Source of the DNA: Cupriavidus sp.
Lineage (GTDB): Bacteria; Pseudomonadota; Gammaproteobacteria; Burkholderiales; Burkholderiaceae
Length of the DNA stretch: 46,768 nucleotides
NCBI GenBank assembly: GCA_031181345.1
Contig: JAPSLC010000043.1
Span: 1-46,768, forward strand
Direction of reading: 5' to 3'
Shown: piece by piece, positions 1 through 8,085 of the stretch
How positions within the stretch are numbered: position 1 is the first letter of the stretch
Layout of the letters: each line of letters starts with the position of its first letter
Notes under the pieces: model-generated
Told to the model about the DNA's origin: nothing
The model's input: the letters and a program-made list of their open reading frames with translations, nothing else
Databases searched by the model: none
Translations under genes and position numbers: made by a program

Positions 1-84
1 GGGAATCACGATGCCGGAAGCGGTCTTGGTTTCGTTGTCCAGACGCTTGACGATCACGCGGTCGTGCAAAGGACGCAGATTCAT
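1..84 (-). CDS. groES: GroES co-chaperonin, 5' part only
   Basis: The minus strand reads [20 protein letters not shown] followed by TASGIVIP and then leaves the window, which is the unmistakable N-terminus of the 10-kDa co-chaperonin. GroES caps the GroEL folding chamber in the cytoplasm. Only 28 codons are visible; the rest of the gene, and presumably groEL, lie to the left. The ATG is at 84-82 with AAGGAG just upstream (93-88 on the complement). The upstream sigma70 promoter and CIRCE inverted repeat confirm the identity and indicate HrcA control. Confidence 0.97.
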
Positions 85-185
85 ACGGACTCCTTAGTAC
101 AAGTGAGCATTTATTTGCAAAGTGGCCGCCGCGGGACTGCGGAGGCCCTTGAAATCGGACGCCGGATGCAGGCTACAGCACGCTG

Positions 186-212
186 TTAGCACTCGCACCC
201 GGCGAGTGCTAA
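186..212 (-). promoter_or_regulatory. CIRCE operator of groES
   Basis: TTAGCACTC, nine bases, then GAGTGCTAA: a perfect 9-9-9 CIRCE dyad, the binding site of the HrcA heat-shock repressor. It abuts the -10 box of the groES promoter and covers the expected transcription start, so HrcA bound here would block initiation. Confidence 0.97.
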
Positions 213-240
213 TTATAGGGACGGGGTTTCGGGTTTTCAA
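212..240 (-). promoter_or_regulatory. sigma70 promoter of groES
   Basis: On the minus strand TTGAAA (240-235) is separated by exactly 17 bases from a consensus TATAAT (217-212), which touches the CIRCE element. This is a strong vegetative promoter under repressor control rather than a sigma32-type promoter. The leader from there to the groES ATG is about 120 bases. The stretch 85-442 otherwise holds only this control region and the palindrome at 411-436. Confidence 0.85.
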
Positions 241-410
241 GACGAGGTCTGAATACGGGTTTACCCGTATAAAGGAAGGGCAAACGCCGCGGCCCCGCGC
301 GGGGCAAGGCCGGACGGGCATTGTCTCTTATATTGTGCGGCCGGTATTTTTGCAGGCGGATGTCGGCGGGGCGGGGCGAGGTGCCGCGCGAGGTGTCTTG
401 TTTTGTCTCT

Positions 411-436
411 GTCGTCCCCGCGCAGGCGGGGACGAC
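411..436. repeat. Palindromic intergenic repeat, family 1 (single unit)
   Basis: GTCGTCCCCGCG CAG GCGGGGACGAC forms an almost perfect hairpin just beyond the 3' end of the flavin oxidoreductase gene. The same sequence recurs as paired units at 7984-8049, 11051-11120 and 31529-31599. It looks like a REP-type element and may also act as a transcription-ending hairpin for the minus-strand operon. Confidence 0.75.
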
Positions 437-442
437 GAAAAA

Positions 443-1420
443 CTACATCCCGCCCCGCAACTGCGGCAGCACCGTCTGCGCGCAGGCGTCGATCCAGGCC
501 TGCTGGTTGCCGCAGACGTTGTGCAGGAAGACCGCATCGGCGCCCATCGCCAGGTCCTCGGCCAGCCAGGCGGCCTGCTGCGCGGCGTCGCAGGAGATGC
601 GGACCGCTTGCTCGATGTCGTCCGGGGACACCGTGCGGGCACGGGCGTCGAATTCGGCCGGGGTTGCCAGATTCGCCGCCGTTTCGCTGTCGAACACATT
701 GGTGCGCCACTGCTCGTAGGCCATGCGGCGCGCCGCCTCGTCGCCCTGGGTGGGATCGGCGTAGGCGATCTTGGCCTGGATATGGACGGGCTTGGCTTCG
801 CCGCCGCCCTCGCGGAAGGCGTCGATGACCGCGCGCATGGTCTCGCGCGGGCCCGAGATCGTGATCAGGCCGTCGGCCCACCGCCCCGCCCAGCGCGCGG
901 TCTGTTCGGTCAGCGCGGCGGCGAAGATCGGCGGCGGACGCTGCGGCAGCGTGTAGAGCCGCGCGCGGTCCACGACGATGCTGCCGCGGTGGGACACCTC
1001 CTCGCCGCGCCACAGCGCGCGCATCACGTCCACCGACTCGGCCAGCATGGCCTGGCGCTCTGGCTTGGGCGGCCACGGGCGACCGGTGATGTGTTCGTTC
1101 AGCGCCTCGCCGGTGCCCAGCGCGATCCAGAAGCGGCCGGGAAACATCGCCTCCAGCGTCGCCGCCGCCTGCGCGACCACGGCCGGGTGGTAGCGCCCGA
1201 ACGGGCAGGCGACCACGCCGGTCGGCAGATCGACGGTCGCCATCGCGGCGCCGAGCCAGGACCAGGAATGACCGCTCTCCCCTTGCCGCTCGCTCCACGG
1301 ATGGAAATGGTCCGAGCTGCTGAGCGCGGTAAAGCCCGCCAACTGGGCGGCGCGCGCGTAGCGCAGCAGGTCGCCCGGCGAGAACTGTTCGTGCGAGGCG
1401 TGATAGCCGATCAAGGGCAT
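443..1420 (-). CDS. Luciferase-like (LLM) flavin-dependent oxidoreductase, non-F420 type
   Basis: A 325-residue protein of the bacterial luciferase/LLM superfamily, a TIM barrel that binds FMN or F420. Recognisable stretches are the N-terminal IGYHASHEQFSP, the DHFHPW segment, the GTGEALNEHI turn after the substrate-channel strand, and RWADGLITIS. The overall pattern matches the group described as probable non-F420 flavinoid oxidoreductases related to F420-dependent glucose-6-phosphate dehydrogenase. AGGAG precedes the ATG by 6 bases. It is the last gene of a minus-strand series with an ASRT-family protein and two GH13 enzymes, 39 bases after the ASRT stop, so a substrate linked to sugars is plausible but unproven. 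The class is secure; the substrate is unknown. Confidence 0.85.
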   Translation of the reverse strand: MPLIGYHASHEQFSPGDLLRYARAAQLAGFTALSSSDHFHPWSERQGESGHSWSWLGAAMATVDLPTGVVACPFGRYHPAVVAQAAATLEAMFPGRFWIALGTGEALNEHITGRPWPPKPERQAMLAESVDVMRALWRGEEVSHRGSIVVDRARLYTLPQRPPPIFAAALTEQTARWAGRWADGLITISGPRETMRAVIDAFREGGGEAKPVHIQAKIAYADPTQGDEAARRMAYEQWRTNVFDSETAANLATPAEFDARARTVSPDDIEQAVRISCDAAQQAAWLAEDLAMGADAVFLHNVCGNQQAWIDACAQTVLPQLRGGM

Positions 1421-1459
1421 GGCGGAACTCCTGGGGCGGGATGGGTTGGCGCGCCGCTG

Positions 1460-1852
1460 TCAGCCAGCGGCGGCCGAAGCCGGGACCGGATACGCCAGCG
1501 TGGTCATCAGCGCGAGCGCGGCCTGGCGCGAATCGAGCCGGGTGTGCTGGACGACGATCGGCACGTCGGACTCGATCACGCTGGCGTAATCGGTGTCCTC
1601 GGGAATCGGCTCGGGGTCGCGCAGGTCGTTGAAGCGCAGATGCAAGGTACGGCGCGCCGGCACCGTCAGCCGGTACGGACCGACGGGCTCGCGGTCGGCA
1701 TAGAAGATCGTCACGGTGACATTGGCGGGGGTATCGCCGGTATTGAGCAGGCAGGCCGCTTCGTGGCTGTTCAATTGCCGGCTCGCGGCCGGGTCGGTCG
1801 GCGGCAGATAGCCTTCGGCAATCACCCAGCGCCGTTGTCCGATTGCTTCCAT
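1460..1852 (-). CDS. ASRT family (sensory rhodopsin transducer-like) small-molecule-binding protein
   Basis: A 130-residue soluble protein. It carries the hallmark run of the Anabaena sensory rhodopsin transducer family: CLLNTGD, TIFYADREPVGPYRLTVPAR, RFNDL, PIPEDTDYASVIESDVPIVV, QHTRLDSRQA. The family folds as a beta-sandwich tetramer; in Anabaena it interacts with a photoreceptor, but most members occur without rhodopsin and are thought to bind sugars or related metabolites. No rhodopsin gene is visible here; the neighbours are two GH13 enzymes and a flavin oxidoreductase. The start ATG (1852-1850) has AAGGAG at good spacing; a longer in-frame reading upstream belongs to an overlapping frame of the GH13 gene. 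Family assignment is very sure; the ligand is inferred. Confidence 0.93.
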   Translation of the reverse strand: MEAIGQRRWVIAEGYLPPTDPAASRQLNSHEAACLLNTGDTPANVTVTIFYADREPVGPYRLTVPARRTLHLRFNDLRDPEPIPEDTDYASVIESDVPIVVQHTRLDSRQAALALMTTLAYPVPASAAAG

Positions 1853-1874
1853 CGCGTTCTCCTTTGTTGTCGGT

Positions 1875-1922
1875 GTCATGGCCCGAATCATGGCCGACAT
1901 CATGGTCCGAAACACGGCCGCT
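1875..1922. repeat. 12-bp tandem array at the GH13/ASRT junction
   Basis: Four imperfect copies of a 12-base unit (consensus ATCATGGCCCGA) run from the gap upstream of the ASRT gene into the last codons of the GH13 gene. The unit resembles the 12-bp array at 11731-11786. Confidence 0.6.
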
Positions 1923-3525
1923 GCCGCAGCCACCGATAGCCGTAGGCGCGCAGCTTCAGCGTATGCGCCGCCTGCGCCGGCGGATACGGGCCATCGACCA
2001 GCATGTCGCGCAGCTCGCCGACCTCGACATCGGGCAGCTTGATCTCGACGTCCTTGCCCGACAGATTGGCGAAGGTAAACACCACCTGTCCATCGAGCTC
2101 GTGCCGCAGCGCCAGCACCGAGGGACAGCCGACCTCCATCACCGTGCATTCGCCATAGCCGATCTCCGGCATGCCGACGCGCGCGCGGATCATCTTGCCG
2201 GTCCTGGCCAGCAGCGAATCGTCGCGCAGCAATTGGTCGTAGATGTTGACCTTGTCGTAGCGGAACGGGCCCTCGCGGATCACCGGCACCGGCAGCGATT
2301 CGGGATCGGCCGGCGAGAAGCCGCCATTGACTTCGTCGGACCACTGCATCGCGGTGCGCACCGCGTGGCGTTCCTTCAGCGACAGGTCCTCGCCCATGCC
2401 GATCTCCTCGCCGTAGCGCAGGATCGGCGTGCCCGGCAGCGAGAACACCAGCGCATGGACCTGCGCGATGCGGCGCTCGTCGCCATCGAGCATCGGCGGC
2501 AAGCGTCGGCGGATGCCGCGGTTGTAGACGCGCATGTCCTCGTCCGGCGCGAAGCGCTGCATCACTTCCTCGCGCTCGTCTTCGCTGAGGCGCTCCAGAT
2601 CGAGCTCGTCGTGATTGCGCACCCATACGGCGTATTGCGCGCGCTCGGGCGGATCGGGCTGCTCGCGCAGCGCGCGCTCGATCGGCTCGGCCTGTTCGCG
2701 GGCCAGCGCGAGGAACAGGAAGTTGTTCAGGAAGAAGTTGGATACCAGCGTCAGCCGATGGCCCTTGCCGAAGTAACGCGCGTAGTCCTGGGCCGGCACG
2801 TCGACCTCGCCGAGCAGCACCGCGTCGGAGCGGCGCAGCGTCGCAAACGCGCGCAGGTCGTTCAGCAGCCAGAAGCCGTCGTCGCGCGGGTCCGCTTCCC
2901 TGGCCCCGTCGATCATGTGCCCCGCGGCATCGATGCGGAATCCCGATACGCCAAGCCGCAGCCAGAACGACATGATTTCCTCGATCTCGGCGCGCACGGC
3001 GGGATTGGCGATGTTGAGATCGGGCTGGTGCGAATAGAAGGCGTGCCGGTAGTACTGCCCCGCTTCCTCGTCCCAGGTCCACACGCTGTCCTCGACGGTC
3101 GGGAAGATCGGCTTGACGTGGGTCTCCTCGGGCTCGTCGGCCCAGACGTAGTAGTCGCGGTACGGCGAATTGCGGTCGCGCCGCGCCTCCTGGAACCAGC
3201 GATGCTGATCCGACGTGTGGTGCGCCACCAGTTCGACCATCACGCGGATACCGAGCTCCTCGGCCTTCTCCAGCAACGCCACCATGTCCGCCAGATTGCC
3301 GAAGCGCGGATCGACGGCGAGATGGTCGGTGATGTCGTAGCCGCCATCGCGAAACGGCGACTGGTAGAACGGGGACAGCCAGATGCAGGTCACGCCGAGC
3401 CCGCGCAGGTATTCGAGATGCGCCGTCAAACCCTGGAGATCGCCCCATCCGTCGTTATTGCCGTCGCGAAATACGCTGACGTCGATTTGGTAGATGATCG
3501 CATTGCGGTACCAGAGCGAACGCAT
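1900..3525 (-). CDS. GH13 alpha-amylase family enzyme, trehalose synthase-like
   Basis: A 541-residue GH13 (beta/alpha)8-barrel enzyme. It begins with WYRNAIIYQIDVSVFRDGN and has the calcium/first-region motif AHHTSDQHRWF. The nucleophile Asp is in GFRIDAAGH, the acid/base Glu in LLGEVD and the third acid in VRNHDE, so the catalytic triad is intact. Length and the GWGDLQGL and YRDYYVW segments resemble trehalose synthase/maltose glucosyltransferase-type proteins, but an alpha-glucosidase cannot be excluded. There is no signal peptide, so the enzyme is cytoplasmic. The ATG at 3525 is preceded by GGAGG; the longer upstream reading overlaps the previous gene and lacks homology. It is 47 bases before the ASRT gene and 64 bases after a second GH13 gene, so co-transcription is likely. 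Confidence 0.85.
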   Translation of the reverse strand: MRSLWYRNAIIYQIDVSVFRDGNNDGWGDLQGLTAHLEYLRGLGVTCIWLSPFYQSPFRDGGYDITDHLAVDPRFGNLADMVALLEKAEELGIRVMVELVAHHTSDQHRWFQEARRDRNSPYRDYYVWADEPEETHVKPIFPTVEDSVWTWDEEAGQYYRHAFYSHQPDLNIANPAVRAEIEEIMSFWLRLGVSGFRIDAAGHMIDGAREADPRDDGFWLLNDLRAFATLRRSDAVLLGEVDVPAQDYARYFGKGHRLTLVSNFFLNNFLFLALAREQAEPIERALREQPDPPERAQYAVWVRNHDELDLERLSEDEREEVMQRFAPDEDMRVYNRGIRRRLPPMLDGDERRIAQVHALVFSLPGTPILRYGEEIGMGEDLSLKERHAVRTAMQWSDEVNGGFSPADPESLPVPVIREGPFRYDKVNIYDQLLRDDSLLARTGKMIRARVGMPEIGYGECTVMEVGCPSVLALRHELDGQVVFTFANLSGKDVEIKLPDVEVGELRDMLVDGPYPPAQAAHTLKLRAYGYRWLRQRPCFGP

Positions 3526-3589
3526 GGACTCTCCCTCCTGACGATTGAACAGCGGCATCGGGCGGACCGTGCCGCACCGCCCGCATCCA

Positions 3590-5272
3590 TTACGGCCGCA
3601 ATGGCTGCGGCGGGTGCTGCGGGTGCTGCGGGTGCTGCGGGTGCAGTGGCTCCAGCAGGACGCCCTGCTCGGGCTGCAGCATGCCGTCGAACCGGCGGTC
3701 CGGACCTTCCGGCAGGCTGTCGATCGCGACGCGCCAGTCGCCCTCGAGATCGAAGGGCAGCGGCCGGTCGGCGAAGTTGATGCAGACCACGCGCTCGTCC
3801 TCGCCATGCCGGCGCCGATAGGCCAGCACCTCGGGCGGCGACGGCAATTCTTCCCAGCTGCCCAGGCGCAGCGCCGCACTGGCGCGGCGCGCGGCGATCA
3901 GCGTGCGGTACAGATGCAGCATCGACGAGGGCTGCGACCATTGCGACTGCACCGACAGCGCGGCGGCCTCGGGCGGGAACGGCAGCCACGTGCGGGCCGC
4001 GCGCCAGCCATGCGGCGGTGCGAAGTCCCAGGGGATGGGCCCGCGCGGACCGTCGCGCCCGCCCGGATCGACCCGCTGGCTGGGATCGACCACCACGTCC
4101 TCGAGCCCCAGTTCCTCGCCCTGGAAGATGAACGGCGTGCCGCGCAGCGTCAGCAGCATCACGGCGGCGGCGCGCGCGCGGCGCATCGAGCCGCCGTAGC
4201 GGGTGCGATGGCGCTCGTTGTCGTGGTTCGACAGCACCCACGTCGGCCACGCCTCCGCCGGCTGCAGCAGCGCATCGACCTCGCGGATGCAGGTGCGGAA
4301 TACCACCGGGTCCCAGGGCGCGTCGAGCGGCGGAAAGTTGAACGACATATGCAGCTCGTCGCCCGCGCCGTAGTACTGCACCACGGTGGCGGTCGAGCGG
4401 ATATTGACCTCGCCGACCAGCACCCGGTCGCCGGGATAGCTGTCGACCAGCTTGCGGATGCCGCGCAGCACCTCGTGGCTGTAGGGATCGTCGTTGAAAT
4501 CGGCCAGCGGCTCGCCGGCCAGGCACCGCGGATGATCGGCGAAGGTCGGGTCCTTGCCGGTGCAGTGCGCGACGTCGATGCGAAAACCGTCGACGCCGCG
4601 ATCGAGCCAGAAACGCAGCACGCCGTGCATGGCCTGCACGACCTCGGGATTGCGCCAGTTCAGGTCGGGCTGCTGCGGCAGGAACAGGTGCAGGTAGTAC
4701 TGGCCGGTGGCCTCGTCCCAGGTCCAGGCGCTGCCGGCGCCGAGCGCCGCGCGCCAGTCGTTGGGCTGGTCGCGCCAGATGTACCAGTCGCGCTTGGGGT
4801 TGTCGCGCGAGGAGCGCGATTCGATGAACCACGGATGCTGATCCGAGGTGTGGTTCGGCACGAAGTCGAGCAGCACGCGCAAGCCCCGCGCATGCGCTTC
4901 GCCGATCAGCCGGTCGGCATCGGCCAGCGAGCCGAACACCGGATCGACATCGCGGTAGTCGCTGATGTCGTAGCCGGCATCGGCCATCGGCGAACGATAG
5001 ATCGGCGAGATCCAGATCGTGTCCGCGCCCAGCGCGCGCACGTGGTCCAGCCGCTCGATGATGCCGGCCAGGTCGCCGACGCCGTCGCCGTTCGCATCGG
5101 CGAAGGAGCGCGGGTAGATCTGATAGACCACGGCGCTCTTCCACCAGACCGAGGTGTCGCGCGTGGCTTCGACGGTCTGCGAGGGATCGGGCGGCGGGCC
5201 GGGCATGGCCTCGGCCGGTGCGGTGGCACGGACGTTCACATTCATGGGCACGCTGGCAATGACGGTTGTCAT
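3590..5272 (-). CDS. GH13 alpha-glucosidase
   Basis: A GH13 enzyme of about 560 residues. The barrel begins at WWKSAVVYQIYPRSFADANG and has DFVPNHTSDQHPWF, the QPDLNWRNPEV segment typical of alpha-glucosidases, nucleophile Asp in DGFRIDVAH, acid/base Glu in LVGEVN and third Asp in LSNHDNE. It should hydrolyse alpha-glucosidic bonds of short oligosaccharides in the cytoplasm. The C-terminal tail ends in a run of His-Pro-Gln repeats made by a 9-bp tandem array (about 3611-3646), absent from typical relatives. The start is uncertain: ATGs at 5311, 5272 and 5245 are all in frame and none has a good ribosome site. The catalytic domain begins about 40 residues after the 5272 start. It is the first gene of the minus-strand sugar series, 236 bases after the ArsR-like gene. 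Confidence 0.88.
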   Translation of the reverse strand: MTTVIASVPMNVNVRATAPAEAMPGPPPDPSQTVEATRDTSVWWKSAVVYQIYPRSFADANGDGVGDLAGIIERLDHVRALGADTIWISPIYRSPMADAGYDISDYRDVDPVFGSLADADRLIGEAHARGLRVLLDFVPNHTSDQHPWFIESRSSRDNPKRDWYIWRDQPNDWRAALGAGSAWTWDEATGQYYLHLFLPQQPDLNWRNPEVVQAMHGVLRFWLDRGVDGFRIDVAHCTGKDPTFADHPRCLAGEPLADFNDDPYSHEVLRGIRKLVDSYPGDRVLVGEVNIRSTATVVQYYGAGDELHMSFNFPPLDAPWDPVVFRTCIREVDALLQPAEAWPTWVLSNHDNERHRTRYGGSMRRARAAAVMLLTLRGTPFIFQGEELGLEDVVVDPSQRVDPGGRDGPRGPIPWDFAPPHGWRAARTWLPFPPEAAALSVQSQWSQPSSMLHLYRTLIAARRASAALRLGSWEELPSPPEVLAYRRRHGEDERVVCINFADRPLPFDLEGDWRVAIDSLPEGPDRRFDGMLQPEQGVLLEPLHPQHPQHPQHPPQPLRP

Positions 5273-5508
5273 CCGGCCATCGATGCAGCTTCCATGCCTG
5301 TTTGGCGGCATCTGCGGTGTCGTCCGAAGCCCAGGCGATATAGACGCGCCGGCCTCGCGGGCCGATGCGCAAATCCTGCGCGCGCGCGGTAATTTTTTCC
5401 GACGGGGATGTTTCGACGCGGACAGGGGTGTGAGGGATTGGGAAGCGGAACGAGTAGCCGGGAAGAAGGCGAGTGGCGCGGCCAGCGGTGCGGCGAGTTC
5501 TCGGACCG

Positions 5509-5799
5509 CTAGGACAACAGCCCCGAGTCCTCGATATACCCAAGGGCCTGCCGTATTTCCCGGCGTGCCTTCAGGCTGTAGCAGACCTGCCGGTCGCGCA
5601 CGGTCAGGGCCACGATGTCGGCCTGCAGCAGTTCCTGGAAGATCCGCCCCGCCCGACGCAGCGTCAGACCCGCCGCGGCGGCCAGATCGGCCGCCGGCAC
5701 GCAGACATCGCCGGCCTCCAGCAGCGCGCGGCAGATGTCGGCGCGCGCCGGATCAGCCAGCAATGCATAGCTCAAGGTGGCTTCCTGCTTGGGGTCCAT
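5509..5799 (-). CDS. ArsR-like winged-helix transcriptional regulator
   Basis: A 96-residue single-domain protein with the ArsR-type layout: LADPARADICRALLEAG, then the helix-turn-helix ADLAAAAGLTLRRAGRIFQELLQADIV and a wing around RDRQVCYSL. Such dimers repress nearby genes and release DNA on binding a metal or another effector. The two cysteines (in DVCVP and QVCYS) do not form the classic arsenic or metal CxC pair, so the effector cannot be guessed. It lies upstream of, and in the same direction as, the GH13/ASRT genes with a gap of about 236 bases, and divergent from the lipoprotein gene at 6031. Either set may be its target. Confidence 0.8.
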   Translation of the reverse strand: MDPKQEATLSYALLADPARADICRALLEAGDVCVPAADLAAAAGLTLRRAGRIFQELLQADIVALTVRDRQVCYSLKARREIRQALGYIEDSGLLS

Positions 5800-6030
5800 G
5801 TCCGTACATTAGGCGCCACATCGGGCATTGGCAAGCCGCGTTCGGGGGATGACACACGCAACCGTTGTGCTAGCCTGTGCGCCGCCGGCACGCGGCGCGC
5901 CATTGCAGCGCATTGCGGGCACAGGGCACACCACAGCCACATCAGAGCCACACATAAACAAGAACGGGTCGGCATCGAGCCGGCGCTCCCACCGGCGCGC
6001 CGCATCGATGCCTTGGACGGGAGAAGGGAA

Positions 6031-7953
6031 ATGAGGCAGGGCAACACAGCGCGCACCGCGCTGCGCGTGCTGGCGGCCATCGCGGTCGGCACGCTCGCGG
6101 CATGCGGCGGCGACGGCGACAACGGCCAAGCCGGCAGCGGCAATACCGGCGGCAACCACGGCACGCCTCCGGCACCGGCCACCTATACGCTGACGATACA
6201 GCCCCATCTGGGTACGGTCTCCCAAGGCCTGATCACGATCCTGGGGCTGGCCGCCGGCAAGGGCGTCGTCGCGACGGGCACGATCGGGTCGAGCGGGCCG
6301 ACCGGGCAGATCACGCTGACCATCCCGGAGGCCGACTGCGGACCGGGCCTGATCACGGTCAGCGGCGGCCCTTCCGCGCAGTTCTTCGACGAAGCCACCG
6401 GCCAGCAGCAACCGCTGCGCGCCACCGATGAGATCCGGGCGCTGGTGCCCGACATCTGCAAGGTCGAGGGTCCGAAATCGGTAAGCCTGCTCGACGAGTT
6501 GCTGTTGCATCTGCCGTTGCAGCAGGGACTCGCCCTCCAGCAGAACATGGAAGCGGCCAGGAACGCCGCGGCCGAGGAAGCGGCCCGGCTGCGCGAGGAA
6601 ATGACGGCCATCATCGGCAAGATGCAGGACGAGGGTGAGCAGATCATCGCCAACGCACTGCTGCTGCCGCGCGACTATGCGCGCGTCGTGCCCACGCCGA
6701 TCTCGCAGGCGCTGTCGGGCAATTCGGCGCTGCCGTCGGATACGGCCGGCGTCGTCGCGGCGACGCTGCACGCGCTGCGCGAACGGCAGCATGGGACCGT
6801 GACCGGGCTGGCGTCGATGTCGGCCAACACGTTTGCCAACTACGCCGCGTGGATGGCAAAGGCCATGGCGGAGAGCCAACCGGCCGGACCGAGGGTTGGA
6901 GCGACCGTCAGCGATTGGGCAAAGGGGTATGTCCAGGCGACCCTCGAGGCCAGCATCGATGCGCGCACCGCTGCGGACGCGATGAATGTGGGGGCCGTCG
7001 CCGATCGCGCCACGGTCCTGATGCAGACCCATATGCAGAGCCCTCCTGACGTGACGGCCCGCGCGCAGCAGGTCGCCGGGCAGGCACCCGTTGACAGCGA
7101 GGACCTGACCGCGACCCTGCGCGCCGCCGCGCTGCCGCTGCTGCTGCGCGCGGAAACGCCGGCGCGGTTGAGCGAGGCGCGAGCCAAGGGCACGGTTACC
7201 TATGCCTGCAGCGCGGGCGAACGCACGCACGGCGAGGTCACGATCTCCTACGAGGACGCCACCCCCAATGGCGTGCTCGACCACGGCGATGTCTTCGCGC
7301 TCGACTATCGCCAGTGCCTGACGCGCGAGCCGCTGTCGGGCCTCGCGTTGTCGCGCTCGGGTCGAATGACCGTGACCTATTTCGCCGGAGAACGCGGCGT
7401 CTTCGGCGCCAGCGGTCAGGTGCAGTTCGACATCGCGCTGTCGAACCCGGACGCGAGCGGCGCGCAGCCGCTGCTGCAGGCCAACGGCATGTGGACCGAC
7501 TGGCTGGCGTTCGGCGATCCGGTCGGCGCCGGCGGGCCGCTGCTGGCGGGGACCTCGCCGCTGGTGCGGATCGACAGCCAGTACTTCATGATGGCGCGGC
7601 CGGGCGGCGCGACGACGATGACGCAGGGCATGCAGGTGCGGCTCGATGCCAGCAGCGACTTCGGCTCGAATTCGGCCACGGGCACGGGCAAGGCGGCGCT
7701 GAAGCTGCGCGGCATGAGCCAGGCTGTCGAGATCGATACGCCGCAGCCGCTGGTCTTCGAGGATGCGGCCACGGGACCGCGCGCGGTGTCGGGCTCGCTC
7801 TCTCTGACGCGCCACACGCCGGTCGCCCGGCAGGGCGCACTGTCGGCCCACGAGTCCGGCCTGATTCGTGTCGCGCTGCCGGGACCGGACGGTGCGGAAA
7901 CGGTGCGGCTGATGTCGATGCCGCGTCTGATGGCGCATTACCTGGCGCTGTAA
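6031..7953 (+). CDS. Large hypothetical lipoprotein
   Basis: A 640-residue protein of unrecognised family. A signal peptide (residues 1-24) ends in the lipobox LAAC with Cys25, then a Gly/Asn-rich linker, so it should be lipid-anchored outside the cytoplasmic membrane. Residues about 30-150 look like a beta-rich domain. About 165-215 is strongly helical and charged (EAARNAAAEEAARLREEM), a likely coiled coil. The C-terminal half is beta-rich again, with internal similarity to cell-surface repeat proteins but no named motif. The ATG is preceded by GAGAAGGGA. It is a single gene, divergent from the ArsR-like regulator and convergent with the molybdenum hydroxylase genes. Export is sure; function is unknown. 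Confidence 0.8.
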   Translation: MRQGNTARTALRVLAAIAVGTLAACGGDGDNGQAGSGNTGGNHGTPPAPATYTLTIQPHLGTVSQGLITILGLAAGKGVVATGTIGSSGPTGQITLTIPEADCGPGLITVSGGPSAQFFDEATGQQQPLRATDEIRALVPDICKVEGPKSVSLLDELLLHLPLQQGLALQQNMEAARNAAAEEAARLREEMTAIIGKMQDEGEQIIANALLLPRDYARVVPTPISQALSGNSALPSDTAGVVAATLHALRERQHGTVTGLASMSANTFANYAAWMAKAMAESQPAGPRVGATVSDWAKGYVQATLEASIDARTAADAMNVGAVADRATVLMQTHMQSPPDVTARAQQVAGQAPVDSEDLTATLRAAALPLLLRAETPARLSEARAKGTVTYACSAGERTHGEVTISYEDATPNGVLDHGDVFALDYRQCLTREPLSGLALSRSGRMTVTYFAGERGVFGASGQVQFDIALSNPDASGAQPLLQANGMWTDWLAFGDPVGAGGPLLAGTSPLVRIDSQYFMMARPGGATTMTQGMQVRLDASSDFGSNSATGTGKAALKLRGMSQAVEIDTPQPLVFEDAATGPRAVSGSLSLTRHTPVARQGALSAHESGLIRVALPGPDGAETVRLMSMPRLMAHYLAL

Positions 7954-7983
7954 GCAACGCACGGCATCCCGGGGCGCCATCAT

Positions 7984-8049
7984 GTCGTTCCCGCGCAGGC
8001 GGGAACCCAGCGTCCTTTAACGCCACTGGGTCCCCGCCTGCGCGGGGAC
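7984..8049. repeat. Palindromic intergenic repeat, family 1 (paired units)
   Basis: Two hairpin units face each other: GTCGTTCCCGCG CAG GCGGGAAC, a short spacer beginning CCAGCGTC, then CCCCGCCTGCGCGGGGA. It lies between two convergent genes, where it may also end transcription from both sides. It is the same family as 411-436, 11051-11120 and 31529-31599. Confidence 0.8.
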
Positions 8050-8085
8050 GGCAACCGGCGATGGCTCGACAGCCAACACCACCAT

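Noticed and set aside
411..436. Repeated palindromes considered as CRISPR repeats
   Set aside because: Copies are kilobases apart, lie singly or in pairs and have no regular unique spacers; no cas gene is present. They are REP-like elements.
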